Assembly: GCF_000159995.1 (NCBI RefSeq)
Contig: NZ_GG700642.1
Location: 1,196,242-1,260,241 of the forward strand
DNA: 64,000 bases
Direction: 5' to 3'
DNA from: Alloprevotella tannerae ATCC 51259
GTDB taxonomy: Bacteria; Bacteroidota; Bacteroidia; Bacteroidales; Bacteroidaceae
A program made the position numbers and the translations under genes. Under the pieces are notes generated by a model. It made no database searches. It worked only from the letters and a program-made list of their open reading frames with translations, and was not told where the DNA came from. Of this stretch, positions 1-9,482 are shown one piece after another (the first letter of the stretch is position 1; the number at the start of each line of letters is the position of its first letter).

Positions 1-1
1 C

Positions 2-1264
2 AAGGACATCGCCCGCATCAAGCAGCATCAGACGGTAGATCCGGAGAGCAATTATTCGTTTGGCGAGGGCGGCGCCGGCGCTTACTCTGACGGCAAACTC
101 TATACGCGCAGCAAGAAGCGCGGCAATGTGGATAAGATTCTGCGCATCTTTGCGCAGTTTGGCGCACAGCCAAGCATTCTCTACGATGCGCACCCTCATA
201 TCGGCACCGACCGACTCCCGCTAATCATCGAAGCCATGCGCAAGCAGATTATCGAAAGTGGCGGTGAAGTCCACTTTCAGACCTGCGTCGATGGTCTTTT
301 GCGCCAAGATGAGCGCGTCGTCGGCGTGCGCACGACGGCCGGCGCCGAATTTTTAGGCCCCGTCATCTTGGCTACGGGCCATTCGGCGCGAGATGTCTAT
401 CGCTTTCTCCGCCGCGATGGCATCCGACTCGAAGCGAAGGGCATCGCTGTCGGCGTTCGCCTCGAGCATCCTTCGCAACTCATCGACCGCTTGCAATATC
501 ACAATCCGCAAGGGCGAGGTAAATATCTGCCGGCTGCCGAATACAATTACGTAGCGCAATGCGATGGGCGCGGCGTCTATAGTTTTTGTATGTGTCCGGG
601 CGGCATTGTCGTCCCTGCGGCCACCGGCGCGCGTCAGATCGTTGTAAACGGCATGTCGCCCTCCCACCGCAACACCGCTTGGAGCAATTCCGGAATGGTC
701 GTGGAGACGCGCCTCGAAGATTTAGACGGAGAATTGCGGCCCTTTATGGAAGAACGCTTTGCCGACCCTCGCTTTTCGGAAGAACATAGTGACTATTTTG
801 ACGCCGAAAATCCGCTCCGTATGCTCTACTTCCAAGAGGCTTTGGAAGAGGCCTGCTGGTTGCAAGGCAATCAGCGCCAGACGGCGCCCGCGCAGCGTAT
901 GCAAGATTTCGTCCGCGGCCGTTTAAGTTTCGACCTACCTAAGAGTAGCTACGCCCCGGGCTTGGTTTCCTCGCCCCTCCACTTTTGGATGCCGACCTTT
1001 ATCACCAAGCGTCTGCAAGCGGGCTTTGAAGTTTTCGGTCGTCGCAGTCGAGGATTTTTGACCAACGACGCCTTACTTATTGCGGCCGAGACGCGCACAT
1101 CTTCGCCGGTTCGCATTGTGCGCGATGCGCTTACACTTCAACACTTGCAACATCCTGGTCTCTATCCCTGCGGTGAGGGCGCGGGCTACGCCGGAGGCAT
1201 TGTTTCCTCGGCGATAGACGGTGAGCGCTGTGCGGCATCGGTCGCAGCGAATATGGGCTTGTAA
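2..1264 (+). CDS. FAD-dependent dehydrogenase, 5'-truncated by the window edge
   Basis: The frame is open from base 2 with no start codon and ends at TAA 1262-1264, so only the C-terminal 420 residues are present. Family members are about 500 residues, so roughly the first 100, including the FAD-binding GxGxxG, lie outside the window. The fragment begins near GEGGAGAYSDGKLYTR, has PHIGTDRL and ATGHSARD in the middle, and ends with PCGEGAGYAGGIVSSAIDG, the C-terminal FAD-contacting segment. This pattern fits the uncharacterised FAD-dependent dehydrogenases of COG2509. The substrate is unknown and the protein is expected to be cytosolic. A hairpin follows the stop. A GTG at 128 is only an internal valine codon because coding sequence continues upstream of it. 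Confidence 0.85.
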   Translation, partial: KDIARIKQHQTVDPESNYSFGEGGAGAYSDGKLYTRSKKRGNVDKILRIFAQFGAQPSILYDAHPHIGTDRLPLIIEAMRKQIIESGGEVHFQTCVDGLLRQDERVVGVRTTAGAEFLGPVILATGHSARDVYRFLRRDGIRLEAKGIAVGVRLEHPSQLIDRLQYHNPQGRGKYLPAAEYNYVAQCDGRGVYSFCMCPGGIVVPAATGARQIVVNGMSPSHRNTAWSNSGMVVETRLEDLDGELRPFMEERFADPRFSEEHSDYFDAENPLRMLYFQEALEEACWLQGNQRQTAPAQRMQDFVRGRLSFDLPKSSYAPGLVSSPLHFWMPTFITKRLQAGFEVFGRRSRGFLTNDALLIAAETRTSSPVRIVRDALTLQHLQHPGLYPCGEGAGYAGGIVSSAIDGERCAASVAANMGL

Positions 1265-1288
1265 AAACGAGCCATCAATAGCAAGAAA

Positions 1289-1327
1289 AAAGATGCACCG
1301 CTCTCTTGTTTGAGTCGGTGCATCTTT
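1289..1327 (+). terminator. Hairpin after the FAD dehydrogenase
   Basis: A 12-bp stem (AAAGATGCACCG with CGGTGCATCTTT) encloses a loop of about 15 bases and starts 25 bases after the stop codon. The U-tract is short, so it may be an inefficient or bidirectional terminator. Confidence 0.6.
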
Positions 1328-1576
1328 GAAATTCTGCCCAAAATCGGGCCATAGCGTAACCGTTGTATGAATTTTATGTGCCTTAAAAGCACTTGCAAAG
1401 TTGCCGCTTTCTTTTTATCGTTGCAATACTCAAAATTGGGTATTCTTTTAGTCTGATTCCTTACGCTTATCCCACCGCTCCGCCGACTTCGGGTTTGCTC
1501 CTGCCTGCGCCGCACGCCTTTTCTGAGTGCAAAGCATTGGTCGCTATCGCTGCCGACTGTGATTAGTTGCTTTTTC

Positions 1577-1642
1577 ATCACGATAAAAAAGGTTTGTTCT
1601 CACGAGAAAAAGGGTTTACGCTCGTGAGCGTAAACGGCGCCG
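1577..1642. repeat. Family B periodic palindromic array, locus B1 (3 units of 22 bp)
   Basis: The core octamers ATCACGAT (1577), CTCACGAG (1599) and CTCGTGAG (1621) are exactly 22 bp apart, separated by A/T-rich runs and GTTTACG-type arms. The third core is the reverse complement of the second. This is one of four loci of the same family in the window (others near 14.0, 27.1 and 39.9 kb). The rest of the 547-base gap between the FAD dehydrogenase and the addA-like gene (1265-1811) shows no convincing gene; short frames across it are interrupted and have no recognisable domains. Confidence 0.8.
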
Positions 1643-1778
1643 GCGGAGGCTTTTGGTCTACGAATAGGGCCGAAAGGTGTTGGTTTGTGGGGCGCTGTTC
1701 GCAAAAGCGGCGATGTCGGCGCGCCAAGAGCAAGCAGGATGAGTGGGCATAAGGTCCGGCGTTTTCCTAAAAAAACCT

Positions 1779-1786
1779 TATCTTTG
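1779..1786 (+). promoter_or_regulatory. -7 box of the addA-like gene
   Basis: TATCTTTG matches the Bacteroidota -7 consensus TAnnTTTG. It ends 25 bases before the ATG at 1812, implying a leader of about 20 bases. It rules out the further upstream ATG at 1743, which would lie before the promoter. Confidence 0.7.
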
Positions 1787-1811
1787 CCTATTAAGAGATG
1801 CCGCTAAGGAC

Positions 1812-4800
1812 ATGAAAGAATCACTCATTATATATAAGGCTTCGGCCGGCTCGGGTAAGACCTTTACGCTCGCGCAAAACTACCTCGTGCAACTCTTATC
1901 GAAGGGGGGCTCGCATCGCTACATTCTGGCCGTGACGTTTACCAATAAGGCGACGACGGAAATGAAGCAGCGCATCCTCGCTTATTTGTACGACTTGGCA
2001 GAAGGTCGAGACAACGATTTCACGCGTGCGCTGGCCGAGCGTCTGGGCCAACCGGCCGACCTCAAACAGCGGGCGCAGGCGGCACTGGATGGGATCTTGC
2101 ACGATTATGACCATTTTCAGGTGATGACGATCGATAAGTTCTTTCAGCAACTCTTGTCCAACTTGGCGCACGAATTGGGTTTGTCGGCCAATTATCGGAT
2201 CGAACTCGATGATCGAAAGGCCGTGGACGAAGCGGTCGACTTCTTGCTCGATGCCATCGATGAGCGGGCGGATAAAAAACTGATTGGCTGGATCGAAGAC
2301 TTGATCGAGGATCGTATGCGCAGCAACAAGGGCTGGTCCGTAGGCCGCGATCTGAAAAATTTCTCAGCGCGCAACGTGCTGAGTGAGGCTTTCCAACTGC
2401 GCGAGAGCGACTTGCGCAACCGACTGAACGATGCGGAACGGATGCGGCGCTACCGGCAAACGTTGCGCGCAAGGCTGGACGAGGCACAGGGGGCGCTGAC
2501 CGGCGCGGCGCAAAACCTAATCGATGAATTGGACGACATGTCGCTCGAAGGCTTTAGTCGAAAGGGGCAGTATGTCTATGCTTTTGCGCGAAAATTGCTC
2601 AATGGCGATTTGGAAGAGCCTACGAAGTCGGTCTGCTCATATATTGAGGACCCGCAAAAATTGCTCAACAAAAACGTAACCGACGACGGCCGCGCGGCAA
2701 ACGTATCTTCGCGCTTGGCTGCATTGGTCGACTTGCTCCACGACAAGCGCCGAACCATTTTAAGTTGCCGGCTGATTCTCAAAAACTTGAATCAGCTCTT
2801 CCTCCTCAACGCCGTAGCCGCCGCACTTGACCTCGTTAACAAAGCCAACAGTCGCTTTCTGCTCGCCAAAACAAAACTGCTCTTCCACGAGATGGTCGGC
2901 GAGCAAGATGCGCCTTTCGTATTCGAGCGCGCGGGGGCACAGTTGCGCCATATCCTGATCGACGAGTTTCAAGATACGGCCCGCCTGCAATGGAATAACA
3001 TCAAAAGTCTGCTCCTCAACAACCTCGCCGAGGGCAACACCTGCCTCCTCGTTGGCGACGTGAAGCAAAGCATTTACAGATGGAATGGTGGCGACTGGAA
3101 TATCCTACAAAACATTGAAAAAGAATACCCTGCGGCACGCGTAAATAGTTTGCGTGAAAATTATCGCAGTGGGCAGCACATCATAGACTTTAATAACGCC
3201 TTTTTTCCGGCGGCCGCGCAAATGCTGGATCGATTGGAAACGGATGAAACGGACGCCGCTGCGCACCTATTGCAAGACATCTATGCCGATGTTTCGCAAG
3301 TTTGCCCTCGAAAAACGGCCGATGGCTACGTAAGCGTAACGCTGCACGATGCAGAAACCGACGTGCTTGATGCGGAAGCAGAAGCCTCGCTTTACCAACA
3401 AATACAAATGCTCCGCCAAACCGGCGTGGCCTATACGGATATGGCGATCCTCGTCAGGCGAAACAAGGAGGCACAGGCCATAGCCGAACGCTTCGCGGAG
3501 CAGCATTTGGACGTGCCGCTCGCTTCTGCGGAGGCCTTTCTCCTATCGGCCTCCCCCGTCGTGCAACTCTTAATCAGTGCGTTGCGCTGCTTGATGGACG
3601 AGAAAGATACTTTGTCGCAAGCCATCGCCACGCGCATCTATTGTAACCACATCTTGACCGAAAATCGCCCGATGAGCGACATCGCCGAAACCGGCTCAAC
3701 ACTGCTGCCCGCAGCTTTTGTCAGGCGCCGCGCGGCCTTGGCGGAAATGCCGCTGTTTGAACTCGTAGAGCAACTCATCTTGTTTTTTACGACCGGGCGC
3801 TCGGACGAACGCATCGACATAAGCGGCGAAAGCGCTTATATCACGGCCTTTTTGGATCAAGTACTGGCCTTTCTCGACGAAAATCCGTCTTCGATTGAAG
3901 CCTTCCTTAATTTCTGGGACGAGGAAGCAGCTGCGAAGACCATTCCCTCAACGGCTGTCGACGGCATTCGCATCCTGACGATTCATAAGTCGAAAGGACT
4001 GGCCTTCCACACGGTGCTTATTCCCTTCTGCGATTGGGATATTTTTAATACAAAGCAAGGTAGTCGCTCCACGCTTTGGGTGCATCCGCAGGAAAGTCCG
4101 TACGACGAACTCCCGACCTTGCCTATCGAACAAAATAAAGCGGCGGCGCAATCGATTTTCCAGACAGAATATGAGCAGGAGTTGTTAATGCAAAAGGTAG
4201 ATGGATTCAACGCGGCCTATGTTGCGTTTACGCGGCCCAAAAAGAATCTTTTGATTTGGGCAAACGTGCCGCCGGCTTCGAATAAACCGACTTTCGGCAG
4301 CGTGATCGCGTCGTTCGCCGACCCGGACTTTGCGTCGGACGCGGATAGTGAGGACGCAGCATTATCCATCAAGACTTGGGGCGCCGTTGTCCCCTCGCAA
4401 ACGGCCGGCAAACAAGCGGCGGAGGCGCAAAATCCGTTTGACGCGAAAGCAGAAGCCGTTCCCTTCCACTTTACGCCGCAACCGGTACGCGCCATCTTTA
4501 AGCAATCGAACAAATCGAAAGACTTCGTTCGCACGGAAGCCGATCCCGACGACCTGCAACAAAGTTATATTGACCGCGGAAAGCGCTTTCATCGTCTGCT
4601 TTCCGACATTGATACGGTCGAAGACTTGCCCCGCGCCTTTGAAAACCTACGCCGCGAAGGTTTAAGCGGACCCAACGACGCCGAGGACTTGGCTTTCTTG
4701 CGCAAACGCTTGATGGACGCGAAGGTAAGTCGATGGTTCGACGGCTCGTGGCAGCTTTTCAACGAGCATACCATACTCTCACGCAACAACAACCAACTCT

Positions 4801-4997
4801 CGCGCCACCGGCCCGACCGCGTCTTGGTGAAAGACAAGCAGGCGGTGGTCATAGACTTTAAGTTTGGCGCGCCGGCCGCGTCTCACGCTCCGCAAGTCAA
4901 GACCTATATGCACCTGCTCCAAACGATGGGCTACGAAAGTGTGACCGGCTGGCTCTGGTACGTGTATCAAAACAAGGTAGAAAGTATTTCGTTATGA
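1812..4997 (+). CDS. AddA-like UvrD-family helicase with C-terminal nuclease
   Basis: A 1061-residue superfamily 1 helicase-nuclease, the motor half of an AddAB-type complex that resects double-strand DNA ends for RecA loading. Visible motifs: Walker A KASAGSGKT (residues 9-17), motif II DEFQDT (from 384), motif III VGDVKQSIYRW, motif IV LRENYRSG, motif V TIHKSKGLAFH (near 725) and motif VI YVAFTRPKKNL. The C terminus holds a PD-(D/E)xK nuclease signature: HRPDRVLV, then VIDFKFG (D1015, K1017), then QVKTYMHLL. The start at 1812 follows the -7 box and begins just before the Walker A segment. The stop overlaps the next gene's start by four bases (ATGA), so the pair is translationally coupled. 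The helicase/nuclease call is firm; AddA rather than another RecB-like subtype is inferred from the partner gene. Confidence 0.9.
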   Translation: MKESLIIYKASAGSGKTFTLAQNYLVQLLSKGGSHRYILAVTFTNKATTEMKQRILAYLYDLAEGRDNDFTRALAERLGQPADLKQRAQAALDGILHDYDHFQVMTIDKFFQQLLSNLAHELGLSANYRIELDDRKAVDEAVDFLLDAIDERADKKLIGWIEDLIEDRMRSNKGWSVGRDLKNFSARNVLSEAFQLRESDLRNRLNDAERMRRYRQTLRARLDEAQGALTGAAQNLIDELDDMSLEGFSRKGQYVYAFARKLLNGDLEEPTKSVCSYIEDPQKLLNKNVTDDGRAANVSSRLAALVDLLHDKRRTILSCRLILKNLNQLFLLNAVAAALDLVNKANSRFLLAKTKLLFHEMVGEQDAPFVFERAGAQLRHILIDEFQDTARLQWNNIKSLLLNNLAEGNTCLLVGDVKQSIYRWNGGDWNILQNIEKEYPAARVNSLRENYRSGQHIIDFNNAFFPAAAQMLDRLETDETDAAAHLLQDIYADVSQVCPRKTADGYVSVTLHDAETDVLDAEAEASLYQQIQMLRQTGVAYTDMAILVRRNKEAQAIAERFAEQHLDVPLASAEAFLLSASPVVQLLISALRCLMDEKDTLSQAIATRIYCNHILTENRPMSDIAETGSTLLPAAFVRRRAALAEMPLFELVEQLILFFTTGRSDERIDISGESAYITAFLDQVLAFLDENPSSIEAFLNFWDEEAAAKTIPSTAVDGIRILTIHKSKGLAFHTVLIPFCDWDIFNTKQGSRSTLWVHPQESPYDELPTLPIEQNKAAAQSIFQTEYEQELLMQKVDGFNAAYVAFTRPKKNLLIWANVPPASNKPTFGSVIASFADPDFASDADSEDAALSIKTWGAVVPSQTAGKQAAEAQNPFDAKAEAVPFHFTPQPVRAIFKQSNKSKDFVRTEADPDDLQQSYIDRGKRFHRLLSDIDTVEDLPRAFENLRREGLSGPNDAEDLAFLRKRLMDAKVSRWFDGSWQLFNEHTILSRNNNQLSRHRPDRVLVKDKQAVVIDFKFGAPAASHAPQVKTYMHLLQTMGYESVTGWLWYVYQNKVESISL

Positions 4998-7711
4998 CAG
5001 ATCCTTTTCTTCAGCTCGTCGCGCAAGACTTACGGCGCCGAAAAGTAGACTTCGCGCACACCACGGTTGTCTTTCCGAACAAGCGTGCCGCTTTATTTTT
5101 CATAGAATACCTTGCTGTCGACGAAAAAGCGGTTTGGGCGCCGCGCTTTTGCACCATCGACGAACTTTTTTCGGCCTTTTCGCCGCTCACGGCGGCAGAT
5201 CCTATTGAAACAATCTGCCGTATGTATCGCATTTATGCGGACTTGGCGAAGACGAGTGAGCCTTTAGATCTTTTTTATGGCTGGGGCGAGCGGCTTTTGT
5301 CCGACTTCGAGCAGGTTGATAAAGCGATGGCGGATGCGGAGCGCTTGTTCATCAACGTCAAAGACTATAATGCGATCGACTTTGGCAACTTTTTGAGCGA
5401 CGAACAGCGGGCTGCGATTGAGCAAGCTTTTACGACGGCACACACAAGTCCGCCGGAGGGCATCCGAGAGCGGTATTTCGCTTTTTGGAACCTACTCTTG
5501 CCACTCTACAACCAATTAAATGCCGCCCTAAAACAAGATGGGAAGGCCTACGAAGGCGCTATTTTTCGCGAAGTTGCGGAGCGGCTGAGCGCCGGAGAGG
5601 ATTTGGCCGGCACCGATTCCGACTTGTACGTTTTTGTGGGCTTTAATGCGCTCGACAAGGTGGAGGAAGTACTCTTCAAACACTTTCAGCAGGCCGACCG
5701 CGCCTTGTTTTATTGGGATTATGACCGCTTTTATCTCGACGATACCGCAGAGGCGGGCCGCTTTCTCCGACAAAACTTGCGCCAATTCCCAAACGCCTTG
5801 GCTGAGGATTGTTTCGACAATTTTCATGATAAGGATTTCTGCTTCGTGGCCGCACAGACGGAAAACGAGCAAGCGGCTTACGCGACGCAGTGGTTGAATA
5901 AGCACCTCACAGATGAGCCTAAGCGCACGGCCATCGTACTCTGCGATGAGCAACTCTTGGAGCCGACGCTTCACGCTTTGCCGCCGAGCGTAGCAGAAGC
6001 CAACATTACGAAAGGATTTCCGCTTACGCACACCTCAGCTTACAGTTTGATGGAATCTTTCTTTGAAGCGGAGGCGGCGAAGGCTGAAACGGCCGCGCGT
6101 TCATCAAAATCGGCGACTCCGCCGACGGACATCGGCGCGCTCCTTGCCCAACTTTCAGCGGCCATACAAGCGGCGGCGCAGCAGGCGGACGCGACAGCGG
6201 AAGCGGCCGACGCAACGCCATCCGGCAATGATCGGTTTCGCCAACTTTCGGTCGAAGCTTTTTTCCAATCCTATACGATTATCGAGCGCCTGCGAGGCCT
6301 TGTCGAGAGCGGAATGTTAACCGTTACGCCCCCCACCCTGCATCGGCTGATCCGCCGGTTAGCCGCGCAAGCGTCTATTCCTTTTCATGGCGAACCGGTG
6401 GTGGGATTGCAATTGATGGGAATCTTGGAAACGCGCAACTTAGACTTTGAAAACATTCTCTTACTCTCAACCAATGAGGGCATTATGCCGGCTTCAGGCA
6501 TCGAACTCTCATTTATTCCCTTCGCCATCAGGCGGGCGTTCGGCTTGCCTTCGACTACGCATCGCTCCGCCGTGTATGCATATTATTTCTTCCGTCTTTT
6601 GCAGCGCGCCCGCCACGTTACGTTTACTTATAATGCGACGCCCGACGGACTACGCGGCGGAGAGATGTCACGATTTATGATGCAGCTCCTCGTGAGTGAT
6701 CGTTTCCGGATACGACAAGAAGCCCTGAATGCGCCCCGACTGCTCCCGCAACCCACGCCGATTGAAGTGGCGCGCCCGGCAGACCTCTTTGAGCGCCTCA
6801 ACCCTGTGCGCGGCGGGCAGCAAGTGCCGCTTTCGCCCTCTTCGATCAATAAATACATTGATTGTCCCCTACAATTCTATTATCACCGCGTAGCTCGTTT
6901 GACGCCCCACGAGGATACAGACGCCGCCCTCGACAATAGAATTTTCGGCAACGTATTTCACCAATTGGCAGAAGACTTTTACAAGCCATTTGAAGGCAAA
7001 GGAAAGATAGACCCTCAAAGATTGGCCTATTATCATGAGCATCCCGAGCGGCTCAATCCGCTGATTGAAGAGGCCTTTGCCAAAAATAATGCGCCTTATC
7101 GCTTGGTTGATGCAACGATTGTTCGCAACTTATTTCGCCGAATGTTGGCTTACGACTACCGTTTAGCCGATTTGGAAATTGTACGTTTGGAATGCGACGT
7201 CGACATCTCCCTGCCGCTCAAGATCGACGGCACGGTGCGTCCCTTCAACGTAGGCGGGCGCATCGACCGCTTAGACATAGCCTGCACGCCCTCGGGTTTG
7301 CGCACCTTGCGCGTAGTCGATTACAAGACGGGTACAAAAGAGCAAAAGGCCAACAAGATGGAAGATCTCTTCATACCGAAAAAGAGTAGGCCCTACTACA
7401 TCTTCCAAACTTTTCTCTACGCTTTGGCGGTGCAAGATAAGGTGTGCGAATTCACGGGTGAGGACTTGCCCGTCTCCACCGTACTCTTTCACATTCCGCT
7501 CATCAATGAGGCTTACGATCCTTGGATTCCTTTTGCGAAAGAGCGCGTCTACGATTTTGGCCCGTTGGCGGCCGACTTCCGCGAGCAGAGTATCGAACTC
7601 TTACAACGTATGATGGACACGCCTACTTTCCGACAAACGGACGACTTGAACGTATGTGCCCACTGCGATTTCCAACAATTGTGCGAACGAAACGTAAAAT
7701 CTGATTATTAA
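4994..7711 (+). CDS. AddB-like nuclease subunit with probable Fe-S cluster
   Basis: A 905-residue partner of the preceding helicase. The N-terminal part (VFPNKRAALFF near residue 25) resembles the degenerate helicase of AddB. The C terminus has a PD-(D/E)xK nuclease: GGRIDRLD from residue 754 and VVDYKTGT with D776 and K778. An isolated cysteine in INKYIDCPLQFYYHR (C624) plus the C-terminal VCAHCDFQQLC form the four-cysteine arrangement that holds a 4Fe-4S cluster around this nuclease in AddB and Cas4-like enzymes. The product is expected to cut one strand during end resection, while AddA supplies translocation. The ATG overlaps the upstream stop. Alanine-rich linkers around residues 355-410 look low-complexity. 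Confidence 0.87.
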   Translation: MTDPFLQLVAQDLRRRKVDFAHTTVVFPNKRAALFFIEYLAVDEKAVWAPRFCTIDELFSAFSPLTAADPIETICRMYRIYADLAKTSEPLDLFYGWGERLLSDFEQVDKAMADAERLFINVKDYNAIDFGNFLSDEQRAAIEQAFTTAHTSPPEGIRERYFAFWNLLLPLYNQLNAALKQDGKAYEGAIFREVAERLSAGEDLAGTDSDLYVFVGFNALDKVEEVLFKHFQQADRALFYWDYDRFYLDDTAEAGRFLRQNLRQFPNALAEDCFDNFHDKDFCFVAAQTENEQAAYATQWLNKHLTDEPKRTAIVLCDEQLLEPTLHALPPSVAEANITKGFPLTHTSAYSLMESFFEAEAAKAETAARSSKSATPPTDIGALLAQLSAAIQAAAQQADATAEAADATPSGNDRFRQLSVEAFFQSYTIIERLRGLVESGMLTVTPPTLHRLIRRLAAQASIPFHGEPVVGLQLMGILETRNLDFENILLLSTNEGIMPASGIELSFIPFAIRRAFGLPSTTHRSAVYAYYFFRLLQRARHVTFTYNATPDGLRGGEMSRFMMQLLVSDRFRIRQEALNAPRLLPQPTPIEVARPADLFERLNPVRGGQQVPLSPSSINKYIDCPLQFYYHRVARLTPHEDTDAALDNRIFGNVFHQLAEDFYKPFEGKGKIDPQRLAYYHEHPERLNPLIEEAFAKNNAPYRLVDATIVRNLFRRMLAYDYRLADLEIVRLECDVDISLPLKIDGTVRPFNVGGRIDRLDIACTPSGLRTLRVVDYKTGTKEQKANKMEDLFIPKKSRPYYIFQTFLYALAVQDKVCEFTGEDLPVSTVLFHIPLINEAYDPWIPFAKERVYDFGPLAADFREQSIELLQRMMDTPTFRQTDDLNVCAHCDFQQLCERNVKSDY

Positions 7712-7719
7712 GTTTTGAT

Positions 7720-8406
7720 ATGCTGAACATAAACATTACGCCCGAACTGCAAAGCGTGGCGCCACAATACGTAGGCGGCTTTATCGAAGCCGAAGTGGTC
7801 AACGGGCCGACACCGGCTGCCCTTTGGCAGGAGATAGAGACTTGCAGCGAGCAACTTCGCGCGACTTTTGATACGACGACGATCAAACAACAAGCCGGCA
7901 TTGCCACAACGCGAGCGGCCTATAAGGCGGCCGGAAAAGATCCGAGTCGGTATCGGCCTTCCTGCGAGCAGTTGGCGCGCCGCGTGCTCCAAGGTAAAGC
8001 GCTCTTTTCTATTGATACGCTCGTCGACTTAGGCAATCTCGTATCCTTAGCCTGCGGCTATTCTACCGCCGTGCTGGATCGTGACAAAATCGTGGGCGAC
8101 ACGATTAGTCTGGGTTTGGGCCGGCCGGAAGAACCGTATGAGGCCATCGGACGCGGACAACTTAACATTGCCGACCTGCCCGTCTTCCGAGACGCAGATG
8201 GGGCTTTTGCCACGCCAACGAGCGATAGTGTGCGCACAATGTGTACAGAAGCGACGACAAAGGTTTTGATTATCATCAATGGCTATGATGGTGATGCGGA
8301 AAAGGTCAAGCAAGCGCTGGAGCATACTTGGCAACTGCTGACGCGCTACGCAAAAGGCAGCGGCGAAGCGCGCATCGTGCTGACGGCTCAAGCGCCATCG
8401 GCGTAG
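7720..8406 (+). CDS. B3/4 domain protein (PheRS-beta-like editing domain)
   Basis: A 228-residue protein resembling stand-alone B3/B4 domains related to the editing region of the phenylalanyl-tRNA synthetase beta subunit (COG3382). Recognisable parts are ATTRAAYKAAGKDPSRYRPS in the first half, the conserved arginine-rich approach to a ligand pocket, and DLGNLVSLACGYSTAVLD followed by LGLGRPEEPYEAIG. Family members have been proposed to bind or hydrolyse misacylated tRNAs or amino acid derivatives, but function is not settled. It starts only 8 bases after the addB-like gene, so it may be co-transcribed with it, although no functional link to recombination is evident. It ends with a predicted terminator downstream. 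Confidence 0.8.
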   Translation: MLNINITPELQSVAPQYVGGFIEAEVVNGPTPAALWQEIETCSEQLRATFDTTTIKQQAGIATTRAAYKAAGKDPSRYRPSCEQLARRVLQGKALFSIDTLVDLGNLVSLACGYSTAVLDRDKIVGDTISLGLGRPEEPYEAIGRGQLNIADLPVFRDADGAFATPTSDSVRTMCTEATTKVLIIINGYDGDAEKVKQALEHTWQLLTRYAKGSGEARIVLTAQAPSA

Positions 8407-8524
8407 CGGCGGGCCTCACTTCGTACGCCGACGGCTTGGCGGCGTTGTGTCGAAGCGCAACCGGAAGTGCCTTGGGCTTATTTTGAAACAATTATAGGCC
8501 GCATCTAACACATAAATTTTGATA

Positions 8525-8557
8525 GCAGCAATCCTATGGTTGGGTTGCTGCATTTTT
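8525..8557 (+). terminator. Terminator after the B3/4 gene
   Basis: GCAGCAATCC pairs with GGGTTGCTGC (one G-T wobble) and is followed by ATTTTTG. It lies about 120 bases downstream of the stop and would end the addA-addB-B3/4 transcript. Confidence 0.7.
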
Positions 8558-8657
8558 GTATGTCTTTATGGTGTACTGCTTGCAAGGTCTTGAAGCGGAA
8601 AAGGCTGTTTTCTCTACCTCCCCATCGCATTGAGGCAGGCGATAAGTGGGTTTGCGC

Positions 8658-8745
8658 ATCGTTTGCCGGGAGCAAACCATCGTTTGGTGACAGCAAATTA
8701 TCGTTTGGCGGCAGCAAACTATCGTTTGGTGGGAGCAAACAATAG
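8658..8745. repeat. Family A periodic palindromic array, locus A1 (4 units of 21 bp)
   Basis: ATCGTTTG recurs at 8658, 8679, 8700 and 8721, exactly 21 bp apart, with a truncated fifth start at 8742. Each unit is GTTTG + 2 nt + 3 nt centre + 2 nt + CAAAC + a NATN linker, giving an inverted repeat per unit. The array lies between convergent genes, in the 596-base gap 8407-9002. Apart from two terminators the rest of the gap shows nothing. The sequence is in the opposite orientation to locus A2. Confidence 0.85.
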
Positions 8746-8945
8746 TCAACGTGGAATATGAAACAAAAAAGACGGAACATATCCGTCTGAAAACAAAGGA
8801 CTAAGCATCTTACAGGCAGATTCGATGCGGCCCGCTCAAACAATCGGCCCGCCAAGCGTTGATGCGCGGAAGGGCTATCGAGGATGGGTCGACTAAAGGG
8901 GAAATGGTGGGGCTGAAAGTGTGAGACGGCTCAAGCGATAGTCGA

Positions 8946-8991
8946 TAAAAGCAATTCCCCGTCAAGACTTGGTGGTCTGGCGGGGAATTGT
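8946..8991 (-). terminator. Terminator of smpB
   Basis: CAATTCCCCG (8952-8961) pairs with CGGGGAATTG (8981-8990). On the minus strand it is followed by CTTTTATC. It begins about 12 bases after the smpB stop. The loop contains a second short stem. Confidence 0.75.
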
Positions 8992-9002
8992 ATATGTTGC
9001 CT

Positions 9003-9482
9003 TCAATACTTATGGGCTTTCGTCACGCGCTCTATTTCGCGGCGCGATTCCTTTTCTTTGATCGTAGCGCGTTTGTCGTATTCCTTTTTACCTCGGCAGA
9101 GTCCTATATCCAGCTTGGCCCGCCCGTTTTCATCGATATAGAGGCGTAGCGGTACGATGGTCAGACCCGGCGACTTGGTCTCGGAAGCCCAATGGCGAAT
9201 CTCCTTCTTATTAAGGAGAAGTTTGCGGTCGCGCCGCAGCTCGTGGCGATTGTAAGAACCAAAGCTATATTCTGCCACATACATATTTTTGACCCACATT
9301 TCGCCATTATTGATGAAGCAAAACGTATCTACGAGACCGGCTTTTCCGAGGCGAATACTTTTAATTTCCGTCCCCGTCAGTACGATGCCGGCCGTCAGTC
9401 GGTCAATTACGAAATAATCGTGCTCCGCACGCTTGTTTTTGATGTTGATACGCGCAGGCTTCAGCTTATTATTCTTTGCCAT
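9003..9482 (-). CDS. smpB: SsrA-binding protein SmpB
   Basis: A 159-residue SmpB, the protein that binds tmRNA and delivers it to stalled ribosomes for trans-translation. Family hallmarks: [20 protein letters not shown], the GTEIKSIR box, [18 protein letters not shown], and the basic tail [14 protein letters not shown]...ERVTKAHKY. This tail mimics part of a codon-anticodon helix in the ribosome. The ATG at 9482 (MAKNNKLK) is preferred to the ATG at 9494 because family members begin there. The start overlaps the end of the upstream DMP19-type gene by 14 bases, so the two are probably one transcript. The tmRNA gene itself is not in the window. Confidence 0.95.
   Translation of the reverse strand: MAKNNKLKPARINIKNKRAEHDYFVIDRLTAGIVLTGTEIKSIRLGKAGLVDTFCFINNGEMWVKNMYVAEYSFGSYNRHELRRDRKLLLNKKEIRHWASETKSPGLTIVPLRLYIDENGRAKLDIGLCRGKKEYDKRATIKEKESRREIERVTKAHKY

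Noticed and set aside
1186-1581. A 131-residue minus-strand frame between the FAD dehydrogenase and the addA-like gene
   Set aside because: Half overlaps the dehydrogenase and half covers the terminator and array B1; no domain and no promoter.
8658-8745. Family A arrays as CRISPR arrays
   Set aside because: Units are contiguous with no spacers, only 21 bp long, and vary at fixed internal positions; there are no adjacent cas genes.
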